A stretch of DNA of 64,000 bases from Polyangiaceae bacterium (GCA_016719945.1 JADJYE010000002.1:124001-188000), one strand, 5' to 3'; shown: positions 24,039-33,299, counted from the stretch's first letter. The notes: generated by a model from the letters alone, not told the origin. Made by a program: numbers and translations.

Positions 24039-25748
24039 TCAGTCGGCGACGATCTCGGGGTAGGCCGGGTACCACATCGTTCGCTCGATCTCCCCCTCGA
24101 TCGCGTCGTCGCCGAAGTCGGCGCGGGCGACCCCGAGCGAGCGCGCCTCGCGCACCACGGCCGCGGCGATGCGCGCGGTGATGGGGCGCAGCTCGGTGAG
24201 GGAGGGGAAGAGCGAGCCGGTCGCCAACTCGGCCGGCGACACGCGCGCCGCGAGCTCTTGCGCGGCCACCGTGAACATCGAGTCGGTCACGACCGTCGCG
24301 CGGGCGACGAGCGCGCCGAGCCCGACACCCGGGAAGACGTAGATGTTGTTGGCCTGAGCGAAGCGGTGCTCGCGACCGGCGTGGGTCACGGGGTCGAAGG
24401 GGCTCCCCGTGGCCACCAGCGCGCGACCGTCGGTCCAGCGGACGACGTCCTCCGGACGAGCCTCGCTGAGGCTCGTCGGATTGGAGAGCGGGAAGACGAT
24501 CGGTCGCGCCACGTGCTTGGCCATGGTGCGGACCACCTTCTCGTCGAACACTCCCGCCTGCCCCGAGGTGCCGATCAGGACCGTGGGCTTGAGCGCCTCG
24601 ACGACCGCCGCCAAGTCCCCACGCGCCTCCGGCGACACGCCCGCCGCCTCGGCCAGCGCGGGCGTCCACGCGAACTGCTCTTTGTGCTTCTCGGAGCTGG
24701 CGCGGCCCGAGAGCAGCAGGCCGCGGCTGTCGACGAGCGCGATCGCGCGGCGCAGGTCGTCGCCGGCGAGCCCCTCTCGCGACAGAGCGTCACGCAGCTG
24801 CGTCGCGATCCCGATCCCGGCGGCGCCTGCGCCCAGGATCAACACGCGCTGCGACGAGAGCGGCGCGCCGATCGCGCGGCACGCCGCCATCACGCCGGCG
24901 AGCGCGACGGCCGCGGTGCCCTGGATGTCGTCATTGAAGCAGAGCAGCTCGTTCCGATAGCGGTCGAGCAGCTCGAAGGCCGTGCCCTTCTTGAAGTCTT
25001 CCCACTGCAAGAGCGCGGTCGGGTACAGCTGCTTCACCGCGCTGACGAGCTCGTCGACGAGCGAATGGTACTCCGCTCCGCGCAGTCGAGGGTGCCGCCA
25101 GCCGATGTACAGCTCGTCCTCGAGCAGGGCCTGGTTGTCGGTGCCCACGTCGAGGCTCACGGGTAGCGTGAGCGAAGGGTGGATGCCCGCGCCGAGCGTG
25201 TACAGCGAGAGCTTGCCGATCGGGATGCCCATGCCCCCGGCTCCCTGGTCGCCGAGGCCGAGGATGCGCTCGTTGTCGGTGACGACCAGGAGCCGAACCT
25301 CGCGGGAGGTCGCGCCAGCGAGGACCTCTCGGATGCGGCCCCGGTGCTCGGGCGTGATCCAGACGCCGCGGCTGCGACGGAAGATGCGGCTGTAGCTCTG
25401 GCACGCCTCCCCGACGGTGGGCGTGTAGACGATCGGCGTCAGCTCGACCGTGTGCTCGAGCAGCAGGCGGTAGAAGAGCGTCTCGTTGCGGTCCTGCAGG
25501 GCGGCGAGGCCGATGTAGCGCTCGAGGGGGGAGGTCTTCGCCATCACCGCGTCGTACGAGCGCTTGACCTGCTGCTCGATGGTCTTGACGCTGCTCGGCA
25601 GCAGGCCCTCGAGCCCAAGCCTTCGGCGCTCTTCCTGGGTGAACGCCGTCCCCTTGTTGAGGAGCGGGTATCGCAGGATGTCGCGCCCGCGCAGCGAGGT
25701 GTGCGCGCGGAGCTGGTTGGCGGGGCCCTCGAAGTTGTAACGCATCAT
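24039..25748 (-). CDS. maeA: Malic enzyme (NAD(P)-dependent, oxaloacetate-decarboxylating, large type)
   Basis: 569 residues, the size of the large MaeA/eukaryote-like malic enzymes. Visible motifs are IVYTPTVGEACQSYS, VVTDNERILGLGDQGAGGMGIPIGKL, CFNDDIQGTAAVALAG (metal and substrate Asp residues), and the nucleotide-binding ILGAGAAGIG. It converts malate to pyruvate and CO2 with reduction of NAD(P)+, in the cytosol. Cofactor preference cannot be set from what I see. The start (MMRYN, ATG 25748 or 25745) lies head-to-head with the methyltransferase gene. Confidence 0.95.
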   Translation of the reverse strand: MMRYNFEGPANQLRAHTSLRGRDILRYPLLNKGTAFTQEERRRLGLEGLLPSSVKTIEQQVKRSYDAVMAKTSPLERYIGLAALQDRNETLFYRLLLEHTVELTPIVYTPTVGEACQSYSRIFRRSRGVWITPEHRGRIREVLAGATSREVRLLVVTDNERILGLGDQGAGGMGIPIGKLSLYTLGAGIHPSLTLPVSLDVGTDNQALLEDELYIGWRHPRLRGAEYHSLVDELVSAVKQLYPTALLQWEDFKKGTAFELLDRYRNELLCFNDDIQGTAAVALAGVMAACRAIGAPLSSQRVLILGAGAAGIGIATQLRDALSREGLAGDDLRRAIALVDSRGLLLSGRASSEKHKEQFAWTPALAEAAGVSPEARGDLAAVVEALKPTVLIGTSGQAGVFDEKVVRTMAKHVARPIVFPLSNPTSLSEARPEDVVRWTDGRALVATGSPFDPVTHAGREHRFAQANNIYVFPGVGLGALVARATVVTDSMFTVAAQELAARVSPAELATGSLFPSLTELRPITARIAAAVVREARSLGVARADFGDDAIEGEIERTMWYPAYPEIVAD

Positions 25749-25803
25749 GATTTCGCGGGCACTCTACTCGATCCGCGGCGTTATCCGTGACAGAAGCGGC
25801 CTC

Positions 25804-26499
25804 GTGGCACCGACCCGCGCCGAAGCGATCGCCTTCGTGGAGGCGCACACCACGCTCGCGCGTCCCCCGCTCGTTCCAGAGGTCGAGCTGTACACCGCGA
25901 CCGAGGTCACGCCGCTCTGGCAGGTCACGCAGGGTTGGCTCGACGACACAGGGCTCGAGCCGCCGTATTGGGCGTTTGCGTGGGCGGGGGGGCAGGCCCT
26001 CGCGCGCTTCATCCTCGATCACCCCGAGACCGTCCGCGGCAAGAGCGTGCTCGACTTCGCGTGTGGAGGTGGGGTCGTTGGCATCGCGGCGCACCACGCC
26101 GGTGCGGCGCGCGTCGTCGCGGTCGACACCGATCCGCTGGCGGTCGTGGCGGCCTCGCTGAACGCCCGCGCGAACGGGGCGACCCTCGCCACCGAGCGCC
26201 GCGATCTCCTCGGCGATGCAGCGATCGAGCAGGAGGTGGTCCTGGCCGGCGATGTCTTCTTCGACGCTCGCATGGCTCGGCGCGTCGAGCCCTGGCTGCG
26301 CGCGCTCGCGACCCGAGGGGTCACGGTGCGCGTGGGCGATCCAGGGCGCGCGTACGTCCCCGGTGACTTCGTGCCGCTCGCTCGCTTCGAGGTCCCGGTC
26401 CCCCCCGATCTGGAGGGGAGCGCCTGGCGCTCGGCCGTCGTCCTGCGGCCCCCTGAGGAGGCCCCCGCGGGCGCGCGCTCGGCTACCATCGGTCGGTGA
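25804..26499 (+). CDS. SAM-dependent methyltransferase, ETFB-lysine methyltransferase-like
   Basis: A class I methyltransferase: motif I VLDFACGGGVVGIAA, motif II VVAVDTDPLAVVAA, and a later VLAGDVFFD. The upstream EVTPLWQ and PPYWAFAWAGGQALAR segments match the EtfB/ribosomal protein lysine methyltransferase group (ETFKMT, PrmA relatives). I prefer GTG 25804 (231 residues), since family members start a few residues before the RPPLVPEV stretch. ATG 25747 would overlap the start codon of the divergent malic enzyme gene. The stop overlaps the TPR gene start (GTGA), so the two are coupled. The substrate protein is inferred only. Confidence 0.82.
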   Translation: MAPTRAEAIAFVEAHTTLARPPLVPEVELYTATEVTPLWQVTQGWLDDTGLEPPYWAFAWAGGQALARFILDHPETVRGKSVLDFACGGGVVGIAAHHAGAARVVAVDTDPLAVVAASLNARANGATLATERRDLLGDAAIEQEVVLAGDVFFDARMARRVEPWLRALATRGVTVRVGDPGRAYVPGDFVPLARFEVPVPPDLEGSAWRSAVVLRPPEEAPAGARSATIGR

Positions 26500-27389
26500 G
26501 GACGAACCTGCTGATCGCCCTGGGCGCTGTCTGCGTGGCGACGACCGCTCGCGCGCACGACGGGTATCACTCGGACATCGCCGCGCTCGCGGGCCCGATC
26601 GAGGCGGGGGATCCCGTGGCTCTGGTGGCGCGAGCGGGTCTGCATCGGCGCGCGGGCCACGTCATGGAGGCCTACGTCGACGCCGAGAACGCGGTGCTCG
26701 CGGCGCCCGACGCCGCCGCCGCGTACCTCGAGCGAGGGCTCGCCCTCTCGCTGCTGGGCGCGGGCGCGGCCGCCGAGGAGGACCTCGACCTGTACCTCGA
26801 CGCGGGCGGAGACGCCGCGGAGGCGCTCGTCGCGAAGGCGAAGCTCGCCCGTGAGGGCGGGCGGCTCGGTGTCGCCCGCGTGCTCTACGACGCTGCGATC
26901 GAGCGCGCGCCGCGGCCCGACCTGATCCTCGAGCGCGGTGAGCTGGACGTGGCGCTCGGGGACCTCGACGCCGCGGCGAGCGGCTACGAAGAGGGGATGA
27001 AGCGGCTCGCGGGCGCGCACGTGGTGCGGCGAGCGTTGGTTCGCCTCGAGACGCGCCGAGGCGCCTTCGACCGCGCCCTCACCCTCGCGGACGAGGCGCT
27101 GTCCGCCTCGCCGACCAACGCCGAGTGGCTGCTCGAGCGAGCCGACGTGCGGGCGGCTCGAGGAGACGCCGCGCTCGCGCGGACGGACCGCGAAGCGGCG
27201 CTGGCCGAGCTCGACGCCGGCTTGGCGCGCCGGCCGACAGAGCTGCGCAGGGTGCTTCGGGGCCGGGCGCTCCTCTCGCTGGGGCGGGTCCTCGAGGCCG
27301 AGCGCGAGCTCGCGGGGGTGATGGAGCGCGCCGGCCCGGTCGCCGACGTCGAGGCGCTGCTGGCGGCGTGCCGCGAGGTGGCCCGATGA
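26496..27389 (+). CDS. Exported TPR-repeat protein
   Basis: 297 residues from GTG 26496, overlapping the methyltransferase stop by 4 bases. It has a clear signal peptide (LLIALGAVCVATTARA-H). The mature part is a series of about seven degenerate TPR units, for example MEAYVDAENAVLAAPDAAAAYLERGLALSLLG and FDRALTLADEALSASPTNAEWLLERADV. TPR arrays bind proteins; the partner is not known. Its stop overlaps the phosphatase start (ATGA, 27386-27389), so it is translated together with the metallophosphatase. A role in that enzyme's localisation or activity is an inference. Confidence 0.82.
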   Translation: MRTNLLIALGAVCVATTARAHDGYHSDIAALAGPIEAGDPVALVARAGLHRRAGHVMEAYVDAENAVLAAPDAAAAYLERGLALSLLGAGAAAEEDLDLYLDAGGDAAEALVAKAKLAREGGRLGVARVLYDAAIERAPRPDLILERGELDVALGDLDAAASGYEEGMKRLAGAHVVRRALVRLETRRGAFDRALTLADEALSASPTNAEWLLERADVRAARGDAALARTDREAALAELDAGLARRPTELRRVLRGRALLSLGRVLEAERELAGVMERAGPVADVEALLAACREVAR

Positions 27390-29674
27390 AGCGCGGGGCA
27401 TCGCTCGCCCTCGCGGCGCTGCTCGGGGCGTCGATGGTCGCGCCGGCCGCGCTCGCCCAGGACCGTGGGGCCTACCTCCAGATGGGGACCCCGACCACGA
27501 TGACCATTGCGTGGTCGACCGCCTCGGCGACCCCGAGCGAGGTCCGCTATGGCGCGAGCCCCGATGCGCTCACCGAGAGCGCCACCAGCGCGGCGCTCGT
27601 CACGCAGCACGAGGTGCGCGTCACCGGGCTCACGCCGGGCACTCGCTACTACTACGCGGTCGGCGACGGGAGCACGACCTTGGAGGGCGGCGACGCGGAC
27701 CATTGGTTCGAGACCTCCCCCGTGGTGGGTTCGAAGGGCAAGGTCCGCGCGTGGATCGTGGGCGACTCTGGCACCGGCGGGGCGCGCCAAGCGCAGGTCG
27801 CCGACGCCATGGTCACGCACGCAGGTGCCTACAGGCCCGACCTCTATTTGCACATGGGGGACATGGCCTACGACGCCGGCACGACGAGCGAGTTCACCGA
27901 TAAGTTCTTCGCCCCTTACCAGCACATCCTGCGGAACACGGTCACGTGGCCGACGATCGGCAACCACGAGGGGGGGAGCTCCGATTCCGGGACCCAGTCG
28001 GGCCCCTATTACACGGCGTACGCGCTCCCGCGCGCCGCGGAGGCGGGCGGCGTCGCCTCGGGCACCGAGGCCTATTACTCCTTCGACTACGCCAACGTGC
28101 ATTTCATCGTGCTCGACTCGCACGACTCCCCTCGCGACCCCGGCGGGGCGATGCTCACGTGGCTCGCGTCCGACCTGGCCGCGACCAATCAGGACTGGGT
28201 CGTCGCGTATTTCCATCATCCTCCCTACACGAAGGGGAGCCACGACTCCGACAGCGAGGGGCAGCTCATCGACATGCGCGAGAACGCCCTGCCGATCCTG
28301 GAGGCAGGGGGCGTCGATCTCGTCCTCGCAGGGCACTCTCACGTCTACGAGCGCTCGTTCCTGCTCGATCAGGGGTACGAGACCCCGACCACGACCGCCG
28401 GGATCATCGACTCGAGCGACGGTCGCGTGCTCGGCGACGGCCCCTATTCGAAGGGCGACGGCCTGACGGCACACGGCGGGGCGGTGTACGTCGTCGCGGG
28501 TCACGGGGGGACGGGGGTCAGCGCCGACGGCGAGCACCCGGTCATGTTCTTCACCGAGGTCGAGAACGGGTCGTGCCTGCTCGACGTCCAGGACAACCGC
28601 CTCGGGCTGCTCAACGTGCGCTGGGACGGCGTCGTCACCGATCGCTTCTCTCTCATCAAGGGCGACGGCATCGTCGTCGGCGCGCCGGACGGCGGAGAGC
28701 GCCTGGTCCCTGGGGATCCGATCGAGATTCGCTGGGCGACCGTCGGTTCGATCGCGAACGTGAAGCTCGAGGTCTCGTACGACGACGGCGCGGCGTGGGA
28801 GACGATCGTGGAGAGCACCCCGAACGCGGGAACCTACGCGTGGACCGTACCGGTGGTCGGGACCGTCACCGGGCTCGTGCGCGTCTCCGACGCTGCCGAT
28901 TCGAGCGTGTGGGACGAGAGCAACGCCGGCTTCATCATCGGCGAGACGCCGTTCGACATCATCCCATTCGGCTCCACGTGGCGCTACCACGACGGCGTCG
29001 ACGACCCGGGGGCCACGTGGCTGGCCAGCGATTTCGATGACGCGGCCTGGCCCGAGGGCGCGGCGGAGCTCGGCTATGGAGATGGCGACGAGGCCATGAC
29101 CCTGCTCGACGCCGACCCGGCGATCCCGACGGTGTACTTCCGTCAGCGCGTGTCCCTCGATTTTCCAGTGATCGAGGCGTCGCTCGAGATGATCCACGAC
29201 GACGCGATCGCCGTCTTCGTCAACGGCACCCAGGTGTACTCCGAGCACGTCGGCGCGCTCGACCACGCCGAATACGCGGCGGAGGCGAGCGACGACAACG
29301 AGCTCAGCCTCGCGCCGATCTCGCTCGACCCGAGCCCGTTCGTCGTGGGTGACAACGTCGTCGCCGCGCTGGTCAAGCAGTCCAGCGCGACCTCGAGCGA
29401 CGTGTCCTTCGACCTCGCCCTCACGGTGACGCTCGACCTCCCGTCTCCTGGGGGCGGGGGGCAGGGGGGCGGGGCGGGCGCTGGCGGAGCTGGAGTGGGC
29501 GGGGCCGGCAGCGGGGCAGAGGGCGAAGGTGGCGGCGGCCTCGGGGGTCAAGGGGGGCTCACCGACGACGGCTGCGGCTGCAGGCTCGGCGCCGCGAGCG
29601 CCGAGCCTCGCGCTCTCGCTGCAATGGTCGCGCTGCTGCTGCTCGCCGAGAGGCGGAGGCGGAGGCGCTCGTGA
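27386..29674 (+). CDS. Purple acid phosphatase-type metallophosphoesterase with a MYXO-CTERM-like tail
   Basis: 762 residues: a signal peptide to about residue 25, an FnIII-like PAP N-domain (about 28-115, ending GTRYYYAVGDG), and a metallophosphatase domain. That domain has WIVGDSGTGG, HMGDMAYDAG, TIGNHEG, FHHPPYTKG and GHSHVYER, all five metal motifs. A further beta-sandwich or galactose-binding-like region follows (about 525-690). Then comes a Gly-rich linker, and a terminal GCGC box, hydrophobic segment and RRRRRR. That last arrangement matches the MYXO-CTERM sorting signal, which is processed and leads to surface anchoring. It hydrolyses phosphomonoesters outside the cytoplasm, probably for phosphate scavenging. 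Confidence 0.9.
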   Translation: MKRGASLALAALLGASMVAPAALAQDRGAYLQMGTPTTMTIAWSTASATPSEVRYGASPDALTESATSAALVTQHEVRVTGLTPGTRYYYAVGDGSTTLEGGDADHWFETSPVVGSKGKVRAWIVGDSGTGGARQAQVADAMVTHAGAYRPDLYLHMGDMAYDAGTTSEFTDKFFAPYQHILRNTVTWPTIGNHEGGSSDSGTQSGPYYTAYALPRAAEAGGVASGTEAYYSFDYANVHFIVLDSHDSPRDPGGAMLTWLASDLAATNQDWVVAYFHHPPYTKGSHDSDSEGQLIDMRENALPILEAGGVDLVLAGHSHVYERSFLLDQGYETPTTTAGIIDSSDGRVLGDGPYSKGDGLTAHGGAVYVVAGHGGTGVSADGEHPVMFFTEVENGSCLLDVQDNRLGLLNVRWDGVVTDRFSLIKGDGIVVGAPDGGERLVPGDPIEIRWATVGSIANVKLEVSYDDGAAWETIVESTPNAGTYAWTVPVVGTVTGLVRVSDAADSSVWDESNAGFIIGETPFDIIPFGSTWRYHDGVDDPGATWLASDFDDAAWPEGAAELGYGDGDEAMTLLDADPAIPTVYFRQRVSLDFPVIEASLEMIHDDAIAVFVNGTQVYSEHVGALDHAEYAAEASDDNELSLAPISLDPSPFVVGDNVVAALVKQSSATSSDVSFDLALTVTLDLPSPGGGGQGGGAGAGGAGVGGAGSGAEGEGGGGLGGQGGLTDDGCGCRLGAASAEPRALAAMVALLLLAERRRRRRS

Positions 29675-29690
29675 GGGAGAAGATGCAGCG

Positions 29691-30068
29691 CTACTGGGCG
29701 CCGCCGAAGCCACCGGTGCCGGGGACGCCGTAGTCGGCGGCGAACCCGCCCTCGGCGCCGGCGCCGCCGCCGCCCGCGTCGCCGCCCTGTCCGGCGCCGC
29801 CGCCCCCTGCGGGGCCGCCCCCATCGAGCACCATACCCCCGGTTCCGGGGACGCCGTAGTCGGCGGCGAACCCGCCCTCGGCGTTGCCGCCCGTCCCGGT
29901 GTCGTCGCCGCAGGCCGCGACCGTCGACACGAGCCCGAGCACCAGCGCGACCGCCGTGCGCGGGACGGAGCCGTCGGCGCCGCGGAGCTTCATTCCGCAG
30001 TGCGGACACCCTTCTTCGCGCGCCTTGACCGCGCACCCACAACCGGGACAGGACACGAACGGCGGCAT
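29691..30068 (-). CDS. Zinc-ribbon protein with internal lipobox-like helix and duplicated AADYGVPGTGG motif
   Basis: 125 residues from ATG 30068. Residues 5-25 contain two CxxC pairs (CPGCGC, CPHCG), a zinc ribbon. Next is a hydrophobic stretch ending STVAACGDD that looks like a lipoprotein signal, but it lies about 30 residues from the N-terminus. The tail is Gly-rich and has FAADYGVPGTGG twice. A zinc ribbon in front of a signal-type helix is unusual. It may be a single-pass protein with a cytoplasmic zinc domain, or the true start may lie at GTG 29964, in frame a few codons before the helix. The gene is convergent with the phosphatase, with 16 bases between stops. Confidence 0.65.
   Translation of the reverse strand: MPPFVSCPGCGCAVKAREEGCPHCGMKLRGADGSVPRTAVALVLGLVSTVAACGDDTGTGGNAEGGFAADYGVPGTGGMVLDGGGPAGGGGAGQGGDAGGGGAGAEGGFAADYGVPGTGGFGGAQ
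29719..29883. repeat. Pair of identical 39-bp direct repeats
   Basis: Identical copies at 29719-29757 and 29845-29883, spaced 126 bases (42 codons) apart and in phase, encoding the EGGFAADYGVPGTGG-type motif. Wobble positions are identical as well, so the duplication is recent or kept by gene conversion. Confidence 0.85.
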
Positions 30069-30114
30069 GGGTCCGATCATCGACCGCGACCCGGCGGCGG
30101 GTCAAGGGCGCGCG

Positions 30115-31722
30115 TCAGGGAGCCGCCGTCGAGGTCACGGCGCGCGCCTTCACGCGCATCAGCTCGCCCGAGGTGTCTGCCGACAGCCCCTGGATGCTGA
30201 GGGCGCCACCTTGCACCAGCGAGACGTGGAAGAGGCGCTCAGGGATGGGCAACGACAGCGGGAACGAGGGCTTTCGCTCGGCCACGCGCTCCCTCAGGAG
30301 CGGGATCACGTCGGAGAGGCAGGGCTCGAGGTTCGTGCCGGCGTCGAAGCGGACACAGTTGAGCCGCACCGAGAGCAGAGACGCCTCGAGCTCGAGCCGC
30401 CCCTCACGGACACGCGGCGAGGCGCAGACGTCGGCGTGCGCCACCGCGGTGCGGCCGTCGGTGAGGTGTCCGATCGCCACGTCCGCGAAGCGGAGCGCGA
30501 AGCCGTCGCACGCAGGGTGCCCCGCGACGAAGACGGGCGGCAGCCGGAGGTCGAGGTGCGACAGCTCCAGGGTGAGCCGGTCCGCGAGCTCGGCGCGGAA
30601 CGAAGCGAGCACCGCGGGGTCCCGCCCCCACTCGTCGAAGACGCCAGACTGCCACAGCATGTAGAGCGTCTGCTGGATGGCGTCGCCGCCGGCGACCGCC
30701 TCGACATTGTGGTCGGGCGTCTCTCCTCGGCTGTCGCCGAAGGCCAGCGCTCGCGCTCCACGCACGGCTGGAGGGCCCACGATGACGGGATCTCGTGGGC
30801 GTCCGGCGAGCGACACCGAGGCCCCGAGGTCGAGGTCGACCCCGAGCGTCGAGACGACCGGAGCGGCGCACAACCGCATCTCGAACGAGCCCTCCAGCTT
30901 GCCGCCTGGCCCCCCGAACGCCAGGTCCTCGAGGCGCAGCGCTCGGCGCGGCAGCGAGATGAGCTCGAGCGAGTCGCCGATCTGCTTCTTCAGGAACGCC
31001 TCCGCGACCTTCTCCACATCGGCCAGGAGATCGACCGCGGCGATCACGAGCGCGCCGCGCGTCTTGCCGGTCCACGCGATGTCGAGGCGGTCGAGCGTGA
31101 CCCTGACGTTGCCAAGGACCTCCCCGAGCGACAGCGAGCCCGTGAACGTGAACGTCGTGGGCGACGTCGCGTCGTCGTCGAGCACGATCTTCCCGATCGC
31201 CCACAGGCGCCCCTCGAGGGGAGTGAGCGAGAGCGCCGTCGAGCGAACCTCGGCGAAGCGCAGCACCTTCACGTCGCCGGCGCTGATGTCTTGGGGGAAG
31301 CGCGAGCGGATCTGGTGATCGACGATCTCGATCACGTCCCCGCCGCCGGGCTTGCCGTCATCGAAGAACGCCGGCAAGAGGCGCAGCTTGAGCGCGCACG
31401 GCCAAGGCTCCCCCTCGGGCGAGAGCGGGCCGCGCACGACCGGCAGGGTCACCTCGCGCTCCCAGCGCGAGCCGTAGACCACCTTCTTGGTGATGAGCTC
31501 GACGGCCGAACGGCCCTCGCCGTCGAGGGTCTCGACGCGATCTCGGAGCAGCGCGGGGAGCACGTCGTGCCGGGAGTCCGGCGGGCTCAGGAGCACGTGC
31601 GCGCGCGCACCCTCCACGCGCATCGAGAGATCCTCGGGAGGCTCTCCGCGGAGGCCCAGCGCGAGCGCTACGCCGAGGCCGCCGATCACCAATGCCCCGA
31701 CGAGCGGCTCCGCGCGGGTCAC
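30115..31722 (-). CDS. Single-pass membrane protein of unknown fold, coupled to an Mla-type ABC gene
   Basis: 535 residues from GTG 31722, overlapping the ABC stop as GTGA. An N-terminal helix (VGALVIGGLGVALALGL) is followed by about 500 residues of long beta-rich sequence with no Cys-rich or catalytic motif. Examples are FTFTGSLSLGEVLGNVRVTLDRLDIAW and GKLEGSFEMRLCAAPVVSTLGVDLDLG. The pattern of many amphipathic strands recalls lipid-transfer tube proteins (TULIP or AsmA-like), but I cannot assign it. Position and topology are those of MlaD, yet no MCE motif is seen. A role as the periplasmic partner of a lipid transporter is inferred from coupling only. Confidence 0.7.
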   Translation of the reverse strand: MTRAEPLVGALVIGGLGVALALGLRGEPPEDLSMRVEGARAHVLLSPPDSRHDVLPALLRDRVETLDGEGRSAVELITKKVVYGSRWEREVTLPVVRGPLSPEGEPWPCALKLRLLPAFFDDGKPGGGDVIEIVDHQIRSRFPQDISAGDVKVLRFAEVRSTALSLTPLEGRLWAIGKIVLDDDATSPTTFTFTGSLSLGEVLGNVRVTLDRLDIAWTGKTRGALVIAAVDLLADVEKVAEAFLKKQIGDSLELISLPRRALRLEDLAFGGPGGKLEGSFEMRLCAAPVVSTLGVDLDLGASVSLAGRPRDPVIVGPPAVRGARALAFGDSRGETPDHNVEAVAGGDAIQQTLYMLWQSGVFDEWGRDPAVLASFRAELADRLTLELSHLDLRLPPVFVAGHPACDGFALRFADVAIGHLTDGRTAVAHADVCASPRVREGRLELEASLLSVRLNCVRFDAGTNLEPCLSDVIPLLRERVAERKPSFPLSLPIPERLFHVSLVQGGALSIQGLSADTSGELMRVKARAVTSTAAP

Positions 31723-33287
31723 CGCCGGCCTTCGAGCGAGAAGAGGACCGCGACGGTGGCGAGCTCCATCGCGACGACGAAGAGCGTGCAGCGAATGACG
31801 GAGGAGGTCATCGCGGCCGTGACCTCGGAGGCCTCGTCCTTGGGGCCCACTCCCCTGCTGGTCGCGATGGTGGCGATCGCGACGGCGTACGAGGCGACGA
31901 GGCCGACCCCGCGCACCAGGTACGGGCGACGAGCGGGAGCCGGGTCTACGAAGTCGCTCGTCAACAGCGCGAGGCCGTCGCTCGCGCCGTACGTCTGGAA
32001 CAGGAGCCAACCGCCAGCGATCATCGAGGCGACGAACACCAGCACGGTCGTCAGGTACGAGACGAACAGCGCGAGCCAGGCGGTCGACCATAGGTAGCGA
32101 GGCACGTGCACGCCCAGGCCCTCGAGCGCGAGCGCCTGCCGACCGAGCTGCATCCCGCCGAGCCATGCCGCGACCACGTTCCCGCTCGTCGCGGCGAACA
32201 GGACCGCCGACATCGGCGGTGCGAGCGACAAGATGTAGGTCCCCCCGACCAGCCGCAGCATGCTGGCGGTCTTGATGTCCGTCGTCATCTTCGCGATCAC
32301 GAACAGGACCGTGAAGCCGAGCAGCACCCCGACGACCGCGTAGAACGCGAGCGGTCCGAGCAGGCTCTTCGCCGTCGTGCGCAGGAACAGGCGCGCGCTC
32401 GCAAAGAAGAGGTGCGGCCTGAGCGCGTGCAGGATCGACGCGCCGAGCACGCGCACCGAAGACGGACCGGCCTCGCGCTTGCGCCGCGCGCCGCGAGGAC
32501 GCGGCGGCAGCCCGGCGGACTCGGTGAGGGCGCGCGTGGTCGCGCGCTCGAGCTCGAGCACGCGCGAGACGCGCTGCTCCTCCGCCGCGAGCTCCGCGGG
32601 ACCGCCGCCGTCGTCGAGGCGCAGGAGCTGCCCGTCCTTGAGGAAGAGGATCGCGTCGCTCGCGCCCGCCGCGAGCGTGAGATCGTGGGTGATGAGGAGC
32701 ACCGCCACGCCCCGCGAGCGTGCCTGGTCGACGATCAGCCGCGCCAGCCTGCGCACCGCGAGCGGATCAAGCCCGACGCTGGGCTCGTCGAGCACGACGA
32801 TCCGCCGGCCAGCGGCGAGCGTGCGCGCCACCGCCACGCGCTGCGCTTGGCCGCCGCTCAGCGTGGAGACGCTGGTCCCGCGCTGCCCGAGCGAGCGGTC
32901 GAGGCCGACCGCGTCCAGCCAGGGGAGCACGTCCCGTGGCTTGCCTGCGGCGTGCTGAGCGAGGGCGATGTTGCCTCCGACGTCGAGGTGGTCGAAGAGC
33001 GCGCCTCGCTGCGGCACGAAGGCGATCTCCCCGTTGATCGAGCGCGCGCGGTAGGTGACGGCGTAGCCTCGCGACAGCAGCTTCGCCGGCTCGAACAGCG
33101 CGCTCACGAGCGTCGTCTTCCCCGCGCCCGAGGGGCCCAAGAGGCTCACGACCTGCCCCGGGAACACGCGCAGATCGGTCGACGACAACACCCGCCGTCC
33201 GTCGGGGAGCGTGACCTCGAGACCTTCCGTGGCGAACAGCGGAGGCTGCCCCTCGTGGGCATCGTGGCTTGGCGGAGAGGCGGCCAC
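31719..33287 (-). CDS. Fused lipid ABC transporter: MlaF-like ATPase + MlaE-like permease
   Basis: 522 residues. Residues about 17-230 form an ABC ATPase with Walker A GPSGAGKTT (51-59), signature LSGGQ (143-147), Walker B RIVVLDEPS (162-170) and the H-loop ITHD. After a charged linker (about 240-285) comes a permease with five to six helices (LLGPLAFYAVVGVLLGFTVL onward). It contains the MlaE-family pattern of a helix ending in ISLAPPMSAVLFAA-like residues, then a second group up to residue 515. MlaE and MlaF are normally separate genes. Expected role: phospholipid movement between inner and outer membranes. The gene starts 13 bases after the SUKH-like gene on the same strand. Confidence 0.84.
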   Translation of the reverse strand: MAASPPSHDAHEGQPPLFATEGLEVTLPDGRRVLSSTDLRVFPGQVVSLLGPSGAGKTTLVSALFEPAKLLSRGYAVTYRARSINGEIAFVPQRGALFDHLDVGGNIALAQHAAGKPRDVLPWLDAVGLDRSLGQRGTSVSTLSGGQAQRVAVARTLAAGRRIVVLDEPSVGLDPLAVRRLARLIVDQARSRGVAVLLITHDLTLAAGASDAILFLKDGQLLRLDDGGGPAELAAEEQRVSRVLELERATTRALTESAGLPPRPRGARRKREAGPSSVRVLGASILHALRPHLFFASARLFLRTTAKSLLGPLAFYAVVGVLLGFTVLFVIAKMTTDIKTASMLRLVGGTYILSLAPPMSAVLFAATSGNVVAAWLGGMQLGRQALALEGLGVHVPRYLWSTAWLALFVSYLTTVLVFVASMIAGGWLLFQTYGASDGLALLTSDFVDPAPARRPYLVRGVGLVASYAVAIATIATSRGVGPKDEASEVTAAMTSSVIRCTLFVVAMELATVAVLFSLEGRR

Positions 33288-33299
33288 GATCCCTCGGCG

